From Eremophila alpestris peregrina (Eukaryota > Chordata > Aves > Passeriformes > Alaudidae): a stretch of DNA of 64,000 bases. The notes under the pieces were generated by a model. It searched no databases. It saw nothing but the letters and a program-made list of their open reading frames with translations, and was not told the DNA's origin. The translations under genes were made by a program, and so were the position numbers. Where the stretch lies: the NCBI GenBank assembly GCA_009792885.1, contig WMCF01000025.1, positions 2,030,840-2,094,839 of the forward strand. Reading direction: 5' to 3'. Every line of letters begins with the position of its first letter. Positions within the stretch are counted from its first letter, which is position 1. Shown here piece by piece: positions 24,324-38,100 of the stretch.

Positions 24324-27266
24324 TTAAAAAAATACAGCAACCCACAAGTTTCAAGATCTTTGGAAGTTTTGTGTTTGAAAAAGACATAAAAAGTCTGCCA
24401 TGGTTGTTATATTCAAGTCTCTTTCTACAATGGCCAGTTCACATCCTTCATATCTGGCTCCCATAGGGGTTTTCTAAATTTAGATAGATTTTTCTTCTTT
24501 TGGAGTTGAAACCCACAAAATAAAGAAGGGTGTCCTTTTTCCCACATTAGTCAACACTACTGTGCTTTGCCTTCCTCTTGTAGAATTTACTTGCCCCTTT
24601 TATTTCCCTGATGCTTGTTTAAGATTGCTAATTTAAAACTTCTTTTCATACACTTCAGAAAAAATGTTTTACTTATAAAATAGTGAAAATCAAACTGAAA
24701 GAACCATCACCATGAAATCAGCAGGTTGTGATGCATTAATAATGGGTGTGCTCTGTTAACAGGAATTTATGCAGTGATATTTTATTGCTTCCTAGATCTT
24801 CCATAGAAAACTTTAGTCCTTTTCAGGCAAGCAATTTTCACATTTTTAGGTCATTTTGAGGGTGGTTTTCAAGTTACAGAAAAGCCTACACTTTTCTGAA
24901 CTCCTTAGGAGGTAATAGGAGAGCTGAGTTTTCACTTCCAGAAGAAAGTAAAAAAAAAACCTGATAGACAAGAGCTTTGAATGATGATGGTTGTCCTATC
25001 GGTTTGACTTTATGGCTTTCTGATCTGTGCAGTATGGTCAACTTCTCTCTACAGGAAACATGGAGGGATGAAACTGCTATAATTTTGCTCCCTTTAACTC
25101 CTAATTAAATGAACATAAAAATATCACACAACACCTGAGAAAGCCAGCTGAGGAACAGATACCATAAAATGTGCACAAAATATAATAAACCCCAGGAATA
25201 CGATGCCTAATAGTACCTTTATAGAAATAAGACCTCTAGCTCTTGTTTTGTCCATTTTCTTACTATAGAAATGAAACAAAATGAATTTACTGGAACATGT
25301 GTCTGATGTATTTGCAATCAAAACGTAGGAACCCATCTCTTAAAAAAGCAAAGGTGGGGAGAAATCTCTGTTAAACCACTGTTTTAGAGGGTTGCCTGTC
25401 AGCTCTGTTCCTCTTCTGTATTTCCTTCTTGCCTTGATTTACTGAAGAAATGGATGCTGCATGGTAGTTTATTCCTTGTGCTGGCAACACAAACTTTCTC
25501 ATGTAACTTAAACAAGTACTCTTTCTGTGTTTTAACAGGGCTAAGGTTTGCCTTGAGGCTTATAAACCAAATTGACATCTCTCTCCTTTGCAAAATGAGT
25601 TGTAGTTTTAAAATTGCATTTGTCTTACTCATGTGGTTAAAAGCATCATTCTCAAAACTTGAAGAGATAAACTGTGTTTTAAATAAATTGCAAATACAGA
25701 AAAGATAAACTAAATTAAATGTACTTCCCACTTTACCTGTGAATACAATACTCTTTTGGAAACTAGCTATTTTTAAATCTAGGTTAGGATTATGTTAGAT
25801 TCTCTTCACTACAGTTGTCCAAGTAATGCTTCTGAATAGAAGTGGTATCCAATTATGAAGTAGCCTATGGCAATTTGCATCATGGAACTCAAAACATTTA
25901 TAATCTAGAGGAAGGAAATGAGAAAAATAAGAAGGAGTTTCTTCTTAAATACTGAATTTTGAAGTATGTATGATTAGCACTTTCCAAAACTGCAAAGCAG
26001 AATAAAAACAGATTTTAAACAAACTCATTTATTATGCCAACAATACATCTGACCTAGTTTTAGAACTTTTCCTTTTTTTTTTTTTTTTTTTTAATAGTTC
26101 TGCACTGTCAGAACACCAGCACAAGCCAGTAAAATGATTAAAGCATTCTCTCTAAATTTCAGAGAATGACAGAAGTATACTGCAGCTGTGATGGACAGGA
26201 ATGATTTGTACCAGCTGTGATAAGCTTGATGTGAAACTGGCAGGCCACAATTTCACTGGTTGAAATGAGCCCAAAAAACATCTTTGACAATATTAGTGTG
26301 GTCCTGAATGAGAGAGTAGGATGTTTTTTCACATCTTTGTAAAACACATTATGAAAACCAGCAAAGAAATATGGTATCTAAAAAAAAAAAAATTCTTTGG
26401 CATTGAGTCTTTAAAAATTAAGATTCCTTTCCCTCATGCCATGCTGACATTTTATACACTGAGAAAATCTTCTCTTTTCTGTTATTGGCAGAGCTGCTGC
26501 ACTGTGTAACACCATCTTTTGGTGCTCTTGGTAGGCTTAGAACTCTTTTTATGAAGGGTCCACAATGCAGTGCAAACAAAAGTGTGCGCCATAACCTTAT
26601 GAGAAAATGAAACTGAGAATGAACTAAAACAGATTATTGGTGTTTGTATTGCTTTGTATGTTTAGTGCAATCTTAAGCAGTTAATACTGGAATAGTTCTC
26701 CTGAATGTCAGTGACAGTTTGCATCTGTGTTAAATTGTTTTAAAAATTTGGTCAGTTGCATAAGCAGTCAGGACATGGACTAGCAAAATAAATAACCAGT
26801 GATATGTTCCACAGAATTTTTTTTTTCCCCTTGAAGTGAGTTAATTGAAAACAGTGTATAGGTATTGACTGGGACACCCAGCCACTATATGTTTTAACAG
26901 AACCCATAAACCAATCATGATTAAGTTTAATAGATCAATATGAAATTTACTAAAGCTCTGTTAAACTTTAAGCAGTTAAAATCAATAGATAACCTACTGC
27001 AAACAGATACAGAAAGGCTCTTGATTGCCAACAGAGTTAAACATCTCATTGTAAAGAGGTGGTGGGAGGGGGGTGGAATAGAAAGCTCTTCTATGTCAGC
27101 AGAATTGTCAGTGTCATGACTGCTCCAGGATCATCTTAAGAAGAAGTACATTTAGAACTATTATGCTGACCTGGTTTTAGAACAAAACCATATACAAAGC
27201 TGTGGGCATAATCTTCATCTGTAGGTTCAACCCCACATGTTTTATCCTGCCCACTACTTGGTGTAC
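24324..27266. other. AT-rich non-coding DNA, no gene seen
   Basis: Unique-looking sequence with several A and T runs, including a 20-base T run at 26073-26092 and an A run near 26381. No repeat family or gene was recognised. Confidence 0.5.
26073..26092. repeat. Poly-T run of 20
   Basis: Uninterrupted T run. It could be the A tail of a retroposed sequence on the - strand, but nothing recognisable lies next to it. Confidence 0.9.
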
Positions 27267-27710
27267 TGTAGTGTTGCACTGCTACACAATAGAATGGCAC
27301 GACACACAGTAACAGCGAGGGAAAAGGAGAGAGTTTAATAGAAACAATCGGCCTATTTATACAAAAAAGAACACAGGAAAAGATTGGTGGAAAAAGGTTC
27401 CACCTCTACACACACAGTGGCTAATACAAATGCTTGTCTAGAGAATCTATCCCACCAGAAAGAATGTAAATATCTAAGCTAGTTAAAAAAACACCCGTTA
27501 TTTACATGAAAACCCATGAGAAACTGACTCTAAAATACAACTTATCAGAAGGCTTAAAAATTCAGAATAACACTGTAGTACATGTGTGCAGTTGGTGTAA
27601 CTGTACATGTGCACAGTTCCTCTCACACAGAGGCTGCAGGTCTCTGCTCAGCTCCACCAGGCTTCACTTCTGGGTCCTTAAACTGAACCATATTCCAAAG
27701 TGCAATACCA
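27267..27710 (-). mobile_element. Solo ERVK-like LTR, about 444 bp
   Basis: The + strand begins TGTAGTGTTGCA (27267-27278) and ends TGCAATACCA (27701-27710). These are imperfect inverted repeats giving TG...CA ends when read on the - strand. In that sense there is a TATA box (GTATAAATAGG, + 27352-27362), then an ATTAAA-type poly(A) signal (+ GTTTAAT, 27333-27339), and about 65 bases to the 3' end. The short U3-R-U5 layout resembles avian alpha/beta-retrovirus-like LTRs. No internal gag, pol or env sequence adjoins it, so it is a solo LTR left by recombination. The flanks show no clear target duplication, so the outer limits could be off by a few bases. The family name is an inference. Confidence 0.65.
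27352..27362 (-). promoter_or_regulatory. TATA box of solo LTR
   Basis: On the - strand this reads GTATAAATAGG, a strong TATA motif. It is placed about 20 bases before the ATTAAA signal and about 95 bases before the LTR 3' end, as in compact avian LTRs. Confidence 0.55.
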
Positions 27711-27778
27711 CGAGAATTTGAGATGGTTTGAACTTGGACTTGAACATAGTAACTAAAGAACATATCTATGATTTGTAC

Positions 27779-27888
27779 TGGTTTGTTCTTGTTGGTTTGG
27801 GGTTTTTTGTTTGTTTGTGATTCTTTATTTTTGTTTTGGTTGGTTGGTTTTTTGTTTGTTTGTTTTGTTATTGTTGTTATTTATTTCC
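27779..27888. repeat. T/G-rich low-complexity tract (GTTT-type)
   Basis: Irregular repeats of TTTG, TTGG and GTTT units over about 110 bases. A similar tract lies at 45514-45592. Open frames through it, encoding Phe, Leu, Val and Trp, are artefacts of this composition. Confidence 0.8.
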
Positions 27889-30800
27889 AGACTTTTTTTA
27901 TGCTTAAAGCCCTAAACACTTGGAACAAAGAAAGCACTGTTAGAGTTGCACTTGTTTTGTGTATTGCCAGCTGCTTTACCTGGGCAGTTGTGAAAGATGC
28001 TGTGTGCCCATACCTAGTTTTAAATTAGGGTGGGTGCCTGTAACACTGCATATCTCATCCCAGGATTTGTTGTGATCTGCAAAGAATGTTCTGAACTCTG
28101 TGCTGCCATTATCACACCAATGTTGATGCCTGACCTCCTCAGTTTTGGGTTGGGTTGGTATAAAAGGCTTGCAGGAGTTTCTTCCATAGGTTGAAAACTG
28201 AATATGTCCATGCTAGCAATTTAAGTTTTCACTGATTACACCCATAAGTCATAACTTGTGATTATTATTTTGATTCCATAATCACAAATGTGGTAGGGTT
28301 TTTTTTGTTGTGGGGTTTTTTTTCAGCATTAGTATTTTCTATGTTTCTAGATGTCTGAGCAATAAATATTGGAGTATCTGGTTCTAAAATTTACTCAGTG
28401 TTGGTGGACCCTCTGATCTTCATGGAGACCTGCATGTTTCCCTGTGGATACTGATCTGTGTGCAGGGTAGAGGGATTAAAATAATGCTGAGGCTTTGGCT
28501 GGATCTATAGAACACTGAAGGAGAATGGGCAGGCAAGAGATGCAGTGCCTGAAATGGGTACAGTGATGATTCTGTTCATCACTGAGGAACATCTAACTCC
28601 AGCTGGATGAAATAATGCATTCAGAGAATTGGCCACTTAAAGCCAGAAGGGCAATTCAGTTTGGCACAGCCAAACCAAGCGTGCAGTGCTCCTGCTTGGT
28701 GTGATCTGCCATGCTGAATAGCTTCATAATTCAAGGAAATGCTATGTGTAAGAATGAAGGTAATTTCACTTGGGGCTTCACTTGGGGCCAGCAATGTTTT
28801 CTGGGTTATTTTTCATAATGTTAGGTGAGTGAAGCTAAGGATACATGTTATACCTTGCTGGAAAAGATGCATAATTTGCATAATTTGTTAGTCATCTTTC
28901 CAGAGATTCTCTGCCAGCATGTCCCTAGAGACATACACTTTGGTAACACAAATATTGTTCTTTTATGTTGTATTGCTGAATGCCAGCACAAACTTTTCAA
29001 CAATGAAGACACAATGGGTTTATAACAAAGCAGTAGGACCATCCTTTCTCCCTCAGTGTTGGGTGTCTTACAGTAACTGGGAGAGAAATTCTTATTCCCA
29101 GATGTATATTAAATCTTTTTAATAAAAACATTTTTTCTGGTTAGTTACAATTTAGCTCTAAAACAAAGCCCTGACACTAATCACTTTTACAAATCCTTTT
29201 TCTAGGGCTTGAATCAGCTCCCTTTGAAGTCAGTGGAAGTCTTTGAATTTACTGAGAGTTAGTAGAGGCCCCTACATTATAAGCAGCACTTGGTTGATTG
29301 GATTAAAAAAAAAACCCACTTATAGTAACTGCACTTACACACAGCACTAAAACTTTAAAATAACAGCCTTCTAATAAAATCTTAATTTCTAAAACATGTA
29401 AGCCTAATTATTATTCATCTGTGCTTGCATGCTGTGCTACCTCTTGCAAAGCTTTCTGCCTCATATATCATGTTGTAATTAGTAAAGTGGGAAAACACAT
29501 TCATCTCTTCTTCAAAGAAAAAAAATCACACTTTAATCTTAAGTACATCATAATTGGCAAGAGAAAGAAAGAGTGGGGGAGGTATCTGAAGAGTACCTCA
29601 AGGATTTTGCATGGCCTATCTTTTTATTAGGCAATCATTGCTGTACTGCTTTTATTTCTGTATTATTACTGGCTAGAAAAAATCAGGGAGAGAGGCACAA
29701 AGAAAGGAGCACAAGGACCATTATGAGGAAACATCAAAACTAAAAGAAGCACCCTATATTGGGAAAACCTTCTCTCCTTCATGTTCTGGAACAAAATCCT
29801 GAAAGTTGTTCAAAAATAGTAATGCTACTTATCTTCCTCATAGGACTGTCTCCCTAACAGAGCCAGCAGGCTGAGGCAGCAGCTTATGGCTTATGGAACC
29901 CTGCAGAACGGAAAAAATTATTTTGATGAGGCTGCATAGTGGTCCATGGGCTATTCTGAGAGTATGCAGGAGTCCAGTGGTCTAATATTTGGGAATTCTT
30001 GGTTAAAATTCCTTGCTTCTTTGTGAAAACAGCCAGCAAGACAAAAATTAAATACGTATTTTTGCAGCAATGAAACAGGAGCGTGAACAAATCTGCCTCT
30101 GTAATAAGCTATTCAAATAGATAAATCACTTGGGGCTACAATTTGATGTTGTTAATTTCTCTTTCAGAACTGTAAAATGATCAATGATCTGAGAAATATT
30201 CAGCTGGGCTAAATATTTAACAATAAGAGCACTGGGGATATATATTTTTAAATAGCGTAAAATAAATGCAAGGTTAAAAATTACCAAAATGGGAGGGAAG
30301 AATGGGAATACTTCCCTGATGTCAGTTTACTGAGGATCCAGAATACTTTAGGCCAACTTTGTCTGAAGCTCACAAGCTCTTTAAACATTATAATGTTCTA
30401 CTTAGGAAAAAGATAGGCCTGGGAGCCTAGCTTAGGCCCAGTGTTTTTGTTTAGAGTGTCTTGCCCAAACTCAAATTAGTCTCAAAAGAAAGCAAGATTT
30501 CAGATTTTTTAGCTTCCCCTTCCATCATATCAAATCCTGGAATACAAAGGTTATGGAGTAATGCAAAATAGTATCTGTCTGTGGTTACTGAGGTTTTTTC
30601 TGGGCGTTTGCAAAGCTCAAACTGCAACAGAGACAGCTGAATGTATCTTTAGCACGGTAAATGAACTGCCTTTTCCACATCACAGGGAACTGAAAAAGCC
30701 CCCAATTTAGATTTCTCTATATTTTAGCTTTCCAAGTCAGTGATTACAGTGAACTTCCATCCCTTATGGTTCTGGCGGAGTGTTCTCAAACTTTTAATCT

Positions 30801-33800
30801 TCCTTCATCTTAAAATAAAACACAAAATAAAATTTGTATTTGCAGTCAGGTACTGGAAATAAGCCAGTTTCCACTTAAATAGTCTATGGAGCAGAAAGAA
30901 TTGGGCAGAAGCCTACCCAGAGGAAAAACCTCAGCAGATGAGTCCCAAGCCATTGCCTTGCCCATCCTTTCTGCATGTTTAGTGTTTGTGTCATAATCAC
31001 AACATTGTGCTTTTAGGGTTGGCTTCTCTGCACTGGGATTAGAATATGTTTTTGTAAATACTTTGTTTAGGCATTATGACTTTGGGTAAGCTACTCAAGT
31101 GTTTTGCAGCCTGTGTGGAAGTGATGGGTGATATATTTGTCTGCACCAGAGGCCACACTGCTGTGAAGGAGCTAGGATATGGTAGCTATTGGCTGTGCCC
31201 TGAGGCTGACAGGAAACCCACCTGCCTGACCTCTGAATATCAGTGTTATATTTTATCTTGTTTCCTTTATCTGTGCTGAGCTGAGTAACTTGTGTTTGAT
31301 GGAAGATACGTTTGTGCTTTGTTGAGCAGCAGGCTGGAGCTTGTTCTACTTGTGCTTTGAAATTTTTGTAATTTCAGGAGCAGGGAGCTGAGGTGTGCTT
31401 TAGGGCAGCAGCAGTGTGGGAGTGGCCTGAGTGCTCTCCAGAGGGTGGTGGGTACTGCAGTGTCTCCAGGCATTTCCCCTGAGCAGCCAAATTCTGCCTG
31501 ACAGTGATGAAAAGGTGGGAAGTCACACCTCCTTGAAACTTGTTCCAATAGTTGACCAATTTTAAATCACCTTAGTTCAAATACAAATTTATTGAGTATC
31601 ATCTTCCAGGTATTGACAGAACCCCCACCTCAACCTTTGTTTTTCTCTGCACAGGAGATAAGATTGTTATCAAGCCATATCTTATACTATTTTCTGATAG
31701 TATAAACTGATAGAGGTCTTTCTCTGAATGACACGTTTTCTGGTCTTTCAGTATTTTTTCCCTTCTTTGTCCTTCTACATTTTTCATTATGTTTTTTAAG
31801 AATTGGAGAAAACATTTTAGATCAGGAAATTAAAGCTTTCTGATTGTAATTCAATATACACTATGTGCTACAGTCAGGAATGTAGCTGCTAGAAAAGAAA
31901 TATAAGAAGGTATACATTAAAATATCCAACATTGTTTTCCCTGCCTCACCACTCTTTTCTATCATCATGATAAGTAACTTGCTTTGATCATATATCCATT
32001 GGCCAAATGCTAAATTACACTGCTGCACACACAGCCTTTAGTTCTTGGCTCAGTGAATCTTGGTTACCAAGCTTACCCTTTTAACAGAATGAGTGCATAT
32101 GAATATCTTCATTCAGTAAAATAAAATGAGTCAGTAAGTTTTAGCTCATTAGGCAAAATGTTGCATAAATGAATTTAAAAAAACCCTATTTGCTGCTATA
32201 AATATGTTACAGAGAGTAAATGTTAAATTGGATCTAACATTTAATAACAGCAACATCATTTTGTTAAAACTTTACTGTACAAACATATTTGTAGACAAAA
32301 TGAGCAACTTGGATTTTAGTCCATCATGGGGTGTAGAAATGTAAAGAAGTGTCAACAATGTACAAAGGATAGAGATGTGCATACAGTATACCTCTGCTTC
32401 AAAAACACAAGGTACTTTCTAGCAATCTAGGGGACATAACTTTTCCTGGATAATTAAAATATTTTGAAATATTTTGCAGGGAGTAATATGCTAAATGAAC
32501 CCCTAGCTGAATTCTTCACTCAGCTGGCTTCAATCTGTCTTTTCAGAATGTTTCATGGGTTTATCACCACTGCAAATCTACCAATATTGTTTAGGCTAAA
32601 ATTGTGGTGGTTCCAGTTTCCTCAGTTTCAGGGCTTCTCTAAGCGCGGTTTCAGTGTCAGATTTCAACGGTCTTGGCATGCAAACCTGGAAAGCCTTGAA
32701 AATGGCATTTAGGATCAGATGGGGCAGTGGGTGTGGATAGCCTTGACCTGACTGTGATTGCAGAGGACTGACCTAAATTTCTTGGTAACATTTTCCTGGA
32801 GTACAGGCTTACTGAATGGAGTCTTTTCCTAGCAGTGAGTATGGATATTGTTTTTGTATGAGGGAAATGTTCAAGTTTCATCAGACATCAATTCCCTGCA
32901 AAATGCTGTGAGCCCAAGGAGTACGGAAACTGGAGCTGTTACGATGCAGCCTTTCAGCTCCAAAACTTTGTCAGCAGTATTTCAGGTGATTTCTAGATTA
33001 CAGGAGTTATCATGGAAGTGATCTGAAAGCTACAAAACAATCCAGCACCCATGCTGTTGATTTGATTTAATTTATCCCACATTTTCAAAGGAAAAAACCC
33101 CAGCAAATATTTGGGAAATTATTCTTCCGAAATGAACACTCTTCTCCCCAATACAAACCTTTATGGAATGGCACATCACACTTTTGCAGGCTTAATGTAG
33201 CTAGAAAGATATGATTCCCTTAGTGACTGGAATAACCAGGAGAGAAATACTCTCACTGCAGGTGAAGGGCTGCCAGCAGGTGAGTTTTCACTCACTCAGG
33301 GTCCTGGCTAGTTTCCTGTTTCCCATGCTTCTGTTTACTTTGGTTTGTCCAACCTTTTTTGCTCATCTCTCATGTTTACTTTTCTTTCCATGTATTCCCC
33401 AAGTCATTAAAGTCCCCCAGATCTCTCAGAAAAAGGGTTTTCCCATCCTTCCCTTTATACCTTCTGGATTCTCTCTGCCCACACTGATACTGTGGCCCTC
33501 AGCCACCTCTGCCCTTTCCCGCTGCTGATTCTCCTGATTGTACCAATGTAGAAAAGTGTGGGTGTGCATCCATGGAAGTCCCTCCTAATGCCCATGTTTA
33601 GGGAGGTAATATGAAAGTTCCCTGTCCATGGAACTCGCTACACTGATGTCCCAGTTCTGGTGGGCCACCCCTTTCTGACTCTGCGCAACTTGTAGTGTTT
33701 TTGCACTTGACCATTCATTTGCTTACAGATGGGTAAATTCCCAAGCTTACCAAAATGACACTGTGTAAACCAAAATTAGAAGTTGGTGAAAAGTAATAAT

Positions 33801-35166
33801 ACTGACCTGAAACCATGTGGAGCATAGGAGATGTCAGAAGTTTTTATGGTGAGAAATAATTAGTTATATAATTTTATCTGATGTTTTGTTGTTTATTAGA
33901 GGCTGTTTTATTAGATTCATGCTAAAAGCAGGTGGCTGTTGTCTGCTTTGTCTCCCATTGGAACTGTCTGCTTTAATTTTTTTCAAGTTGCCCATTGGTT
34001 GAAGCTTTCAAGAGTCAAAGGGACTGGCTAAGGGAGTCCCTCTGTGTGTGGGAATCTGAAATGCAAATCCAAGTGGTACAAGCTGGAGGGAAGCTGACTA
34101 CAGAATGAGCAGGAAGAAAATGCCAAGCACCTTATTTTACATATAGGTGCTTTTCTAATTCTAGCAAAATTTCTTTGGTGCAGAGGAAATCTGTGATAAT
34201 ATAGTTCTGCCACATGACAGACTGCTGCTCATCAGACTGAGACATTCTTATTTTCCTTTATTTTTAAAAGAAAAAGATCTAACTTGCCAGTTGAATGTTT
34301 ATTGAATTATTATGTTTTCTGTATGTAAAGCAGTAACACAGCAGCCAGGCAATAAGATAACATGTTCAGTGTGCCATAATCAGATGGGACCAAATGTATT
34401 CTTGGTACAACTCTATTAACTTTGATGGGCTTACAGGAAAGAAAAGTACAGCCCATTGACATTAAAGGGGAAATTTTTCCTGGATAGAGAGCTGCAATAT
34501 CTCTATAGGTAATACTGATGTGATTGTTCCGTGTCTTGGAGGCACAGTCATTACAATTAATGGAGTGAGTCTACATGATATACAGCATTTTGTTGTATGT
34601 CTTTTTTTTTTCATTTAGCAGGCTTATACTACGTTTTTACGTGTACTATTTCTGTTCAAGAGTAATGGCTGTGATTTCATGCTCTCACTGCTCAGTGTGC
34701 TGTCTCTGGGCTGAACAGTAGAAGCATTTCTAAGGAAATAACACAGCTAGGGACAGTAACTGCTAAGCAAATGGTACAGGTGGATGTGATTTACTGCTGA
34801 CCAAGTCTCATTTGAACTGTTTGGCACACCTCTAAATTAACTGAACAGATGGTTTTTTAATTAGTTCTGTCATTTCATTTTCTGCATTCCTAATACATAT
34901 CAGGCTGTACGTCAGGGAGTATTAGCATCAATTTCAAGTGATACAAAAACATTCATAGCAAGAATAAGCTGATAATAACAATAACAAAACATAATTAGAG
35001 TACAAATTGGGAGGTCTACAGCTTTATTAACATGGTAAACCTAGATTTATGAGACTTCAGCAATTTGTTCAAAACAAGAAATGTCTTAAACTTGCTGAAA
35101 ACCAATTAGTTGTGTGCAGACCTAGAGCAGGGTTTTCTGGCTTCCTGCAGTGGGATAGGCCTTGCT

Positions 35167-35193
35167 AATTGCCTGAATTGCCTGAATTGCCTG
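35167..35193. repeat. Short tandem repeat, 9-bp unit x3
   Basis: Three exact copies of AATTGCCTG in a row. Confidence 0.9.
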
Positions 35194-38100
35194 AGAAGAC
35201 TTCCTGCATTTATGCATTTGATTTATCTGATTCCAACTTCCCCAAAGGGCAAAATCACTTGCCTGGGCACTAAAGTGCCTTTTAGCTTGTGAGATGGCAG
35301 TAAAAGATTCAGTTATTCTTTCCTTCTGACCAAAGTGAAATTTGTCCAAGTGCAAAATCCTTTCTTTGCCATTTTCAGCCAGGCTAGTGGAACTCTTTCC
35401 AAGTGCAAGGCAGCAGCAGAATTTGGTTCAAGTGTAGCAACATGGCAGCAACTGTTCCACACCCATATGAAATAAAAATATAGCTATTTCTCATGAAAAA
35501 AGCAACACTTTGCAACAATATGATATAGTTTTATTAGGAAACTCTGTCAGAATACTAATGATGTTTATATGATGGTAGTTAAGATACAGTGTAATCTACA
35601 TAAAAACAAATTCTACATGACTGTATAGAATTAGAATGCCACACTGTTCATATAGCTTAAGCTGCAAAGATTGCTTTTTTCTGCATTTGTGACTCACTAT
35701 GGCAAACTGGATACAGTACTCATTTCCTCCAGATTTATGTCTGCAGGAAATACCTTAGAACTATTACAGACCATACATCACAAATAGAATCAACATCTAA
35801 GTTAAAGCAAATAGCTTTAATCATAGACTTTTAAACGTGTTCCTTTTTGGATCTGCAGAAAATGGACAACATGTAAACAGGCCTAGTCAGAGCAGTATTT
35901 CCAGCAGCAGGATCCAAGAGGAATCCAATAGGAGACTCCTCATCACAGGGACATAATGATACTTGGTAGACTCTCCATCCCTTGACACCTTTTCTGCAAT
36001 ATTACACAATGTACACATAGTGGTAACTGCTTTAGTTACTATACAACATAAAATCTGGCACATGTTTATTTTGGAGTATCTTTTTTGATGTCTTACTGGT
36101 TAAAATGCACCGAGAAAAGTGGTTGGGTTTTTTTCCCAAGAATAAGGAAAGTATGTAAGCCTGAGTGACTTTATGCAAGTGCAAGTTTTTACCTTGTTTT
36201 CTTATTCAGTCTTAGCTCACTTGCTGTCTTCTGAGCAAAATCTTCTCAGCATCTCATGAAAAGCAATTGTCAGCAGCAGAGCTTCTGTTCACAGAGCAGG
36301 CAATATGCTGGCTGCTAAGGAAATTCTGGTTAAAGTCACCTCCCCATTTCAGAACTGGGGCAAACACCAAGGCCTTTGCTGTAGCCTAATCATACAGTTA
36401 CTGGCTCTCCTGTGGTAGAGTGGCTCTGGCCACTGACTGCATCCTGAATATGCTGCAGCCAGCTCTAGGTGTCTTGTGAGATATTTTATTTCAAAAATGC
36501 CACTTTGCAGATTTTGAGACACTTAACCTTGGAAATATTCAATTTCAGCTCTTAAGTTGAATAACTTTAATTGATACTTTATATTGTCAAAGGATGTGTC
36601 TGGGAGTCTTCAAACATAGGAGGGGCATGCTGACTCAGACCTGAAGATTTTGTATATCTTCAAGCCCTGATGGGTGCAAGCCCTGCACATTAGCTTTCAC
36701 TTCATCAGCTGCACAGAAAAGTGTTTTCAGTATCTGAACTACTTCATAGCTGATACTTTAACCTGTAATGGCAGTGCAGGATCTGGTTGTCTTCAGATTT
36801 GCTGCCCAGAGGGTTTGACAGATGGATCTGTGCCCATATGTAAGTGGCTTTGGGCTTGGGTGGCTCTGCTCTGCCCCCTCTGCAAGGAGCACACTGTGCT
36901 TCTGCAGAGCTTTTCATTCTGCTAGGCATCCAGCGTCATCCTGAAAGGACCTGAGATAGCCTGACCTTCTCCTGAGCAGATAAATTAATGAGGTTATTTT
37001 AACGTGGTTTGGAATTGTGTAGCTTTGAAGGGGCAGGTGATATTATGAAGACTGTCTTTGGCTGTGGGCATGAGTGATTTTGAAATGCAATGGTTACAGT
37101 CCTCACCTTAGAGTAGCAGGCAGGATCTCTGCTGGAGCCCTGCTATCACCTCTCCCAGCCTATTTGCCTTTAGATACAAAGGTGACAGTGATCTCATTGA
37201 CAGAGTAAATTTTGATCTGATACTAGTTTTTATTATATGTATATACATATGTATGTATTATACACATATTTACAAGAATGAAAGGTTTGTGTACACAGGG
37301 ACTACAGGGCATCAAATAAAATCAGCATGGACCAAGTTAATACCAAAGATTTGTCCCGTGGCAAAGCCTGTGGCTGAGCTGGCCACAGAGTGAAACAGAC
37401 AGTAAAGCCCTCAAAGTCTGAAAAGGAATTGGGCATGTTGCTGGATGAAGCACTAATTAAGGTTATTAAATATTTAAGGCACCATCTCCGCTTCAGGAAG
37501 CCCTTAGAGCATTAGCACCTGAGGTTAGGGGAGGAGGCTGGGTCATTGTTGCTATGTGCTTCCCTCGATTCTTCCTTGGGCATGAGTTATTAGCATATGA
37601 CTGGAGGCTGGTGCCAGGCTGCACAGACCTTTTATCTAACTCAATGTGGGTTTTCTTAGGGGTTTTTTTATTCTTATAACCACTGATTTCCAAAGCAAAA
37701 TTTCAGGGCAGAAAAATCTTTGTTATCAAAAGAAGGAATATTTTGGAGAAAGCAAAAAATGTCTCTATAAGAACATGTATTGTCTCCTCAAAATCTATGA
37801 ACTCTAAGAGCAAAAGAACCACCAGATGATGTGAAATGGAAGGTAAAGGTGAAATAGGGAGGAGACAACATGTGCTGAAGTTGCATGCCTGTGCTTTTAA
37901 GTTCCCAGCACAATCAAAAGTGTTTTCAGCCTGGAAGCCGTAGCCCTTGGTGTAAATAGCACAGGACTTCAATCATAACAAGCAGCTTTCTGAGGTAGCT
38001 GCTGAACAGACTCAACACCTCAATAAAGATATTGGATGTTTCTGGGGAGCCCTGTGAATGCATTATTCACATCTAAAAGCAGATTCTGAATAATTGTGTT

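Noticed and set aside
27768..28028. Hydrophobic open frame resembling a membrane protein
   Set aside because: Its Phe/Leu/Val/Trp content comes from the T/G-rich low-complexity tract.
37231..37265. ATGTATATACAT palindrome as a possible regulatory site
   Set aside because: It lies in an AT-rich tract where such palindromes are common by chance.
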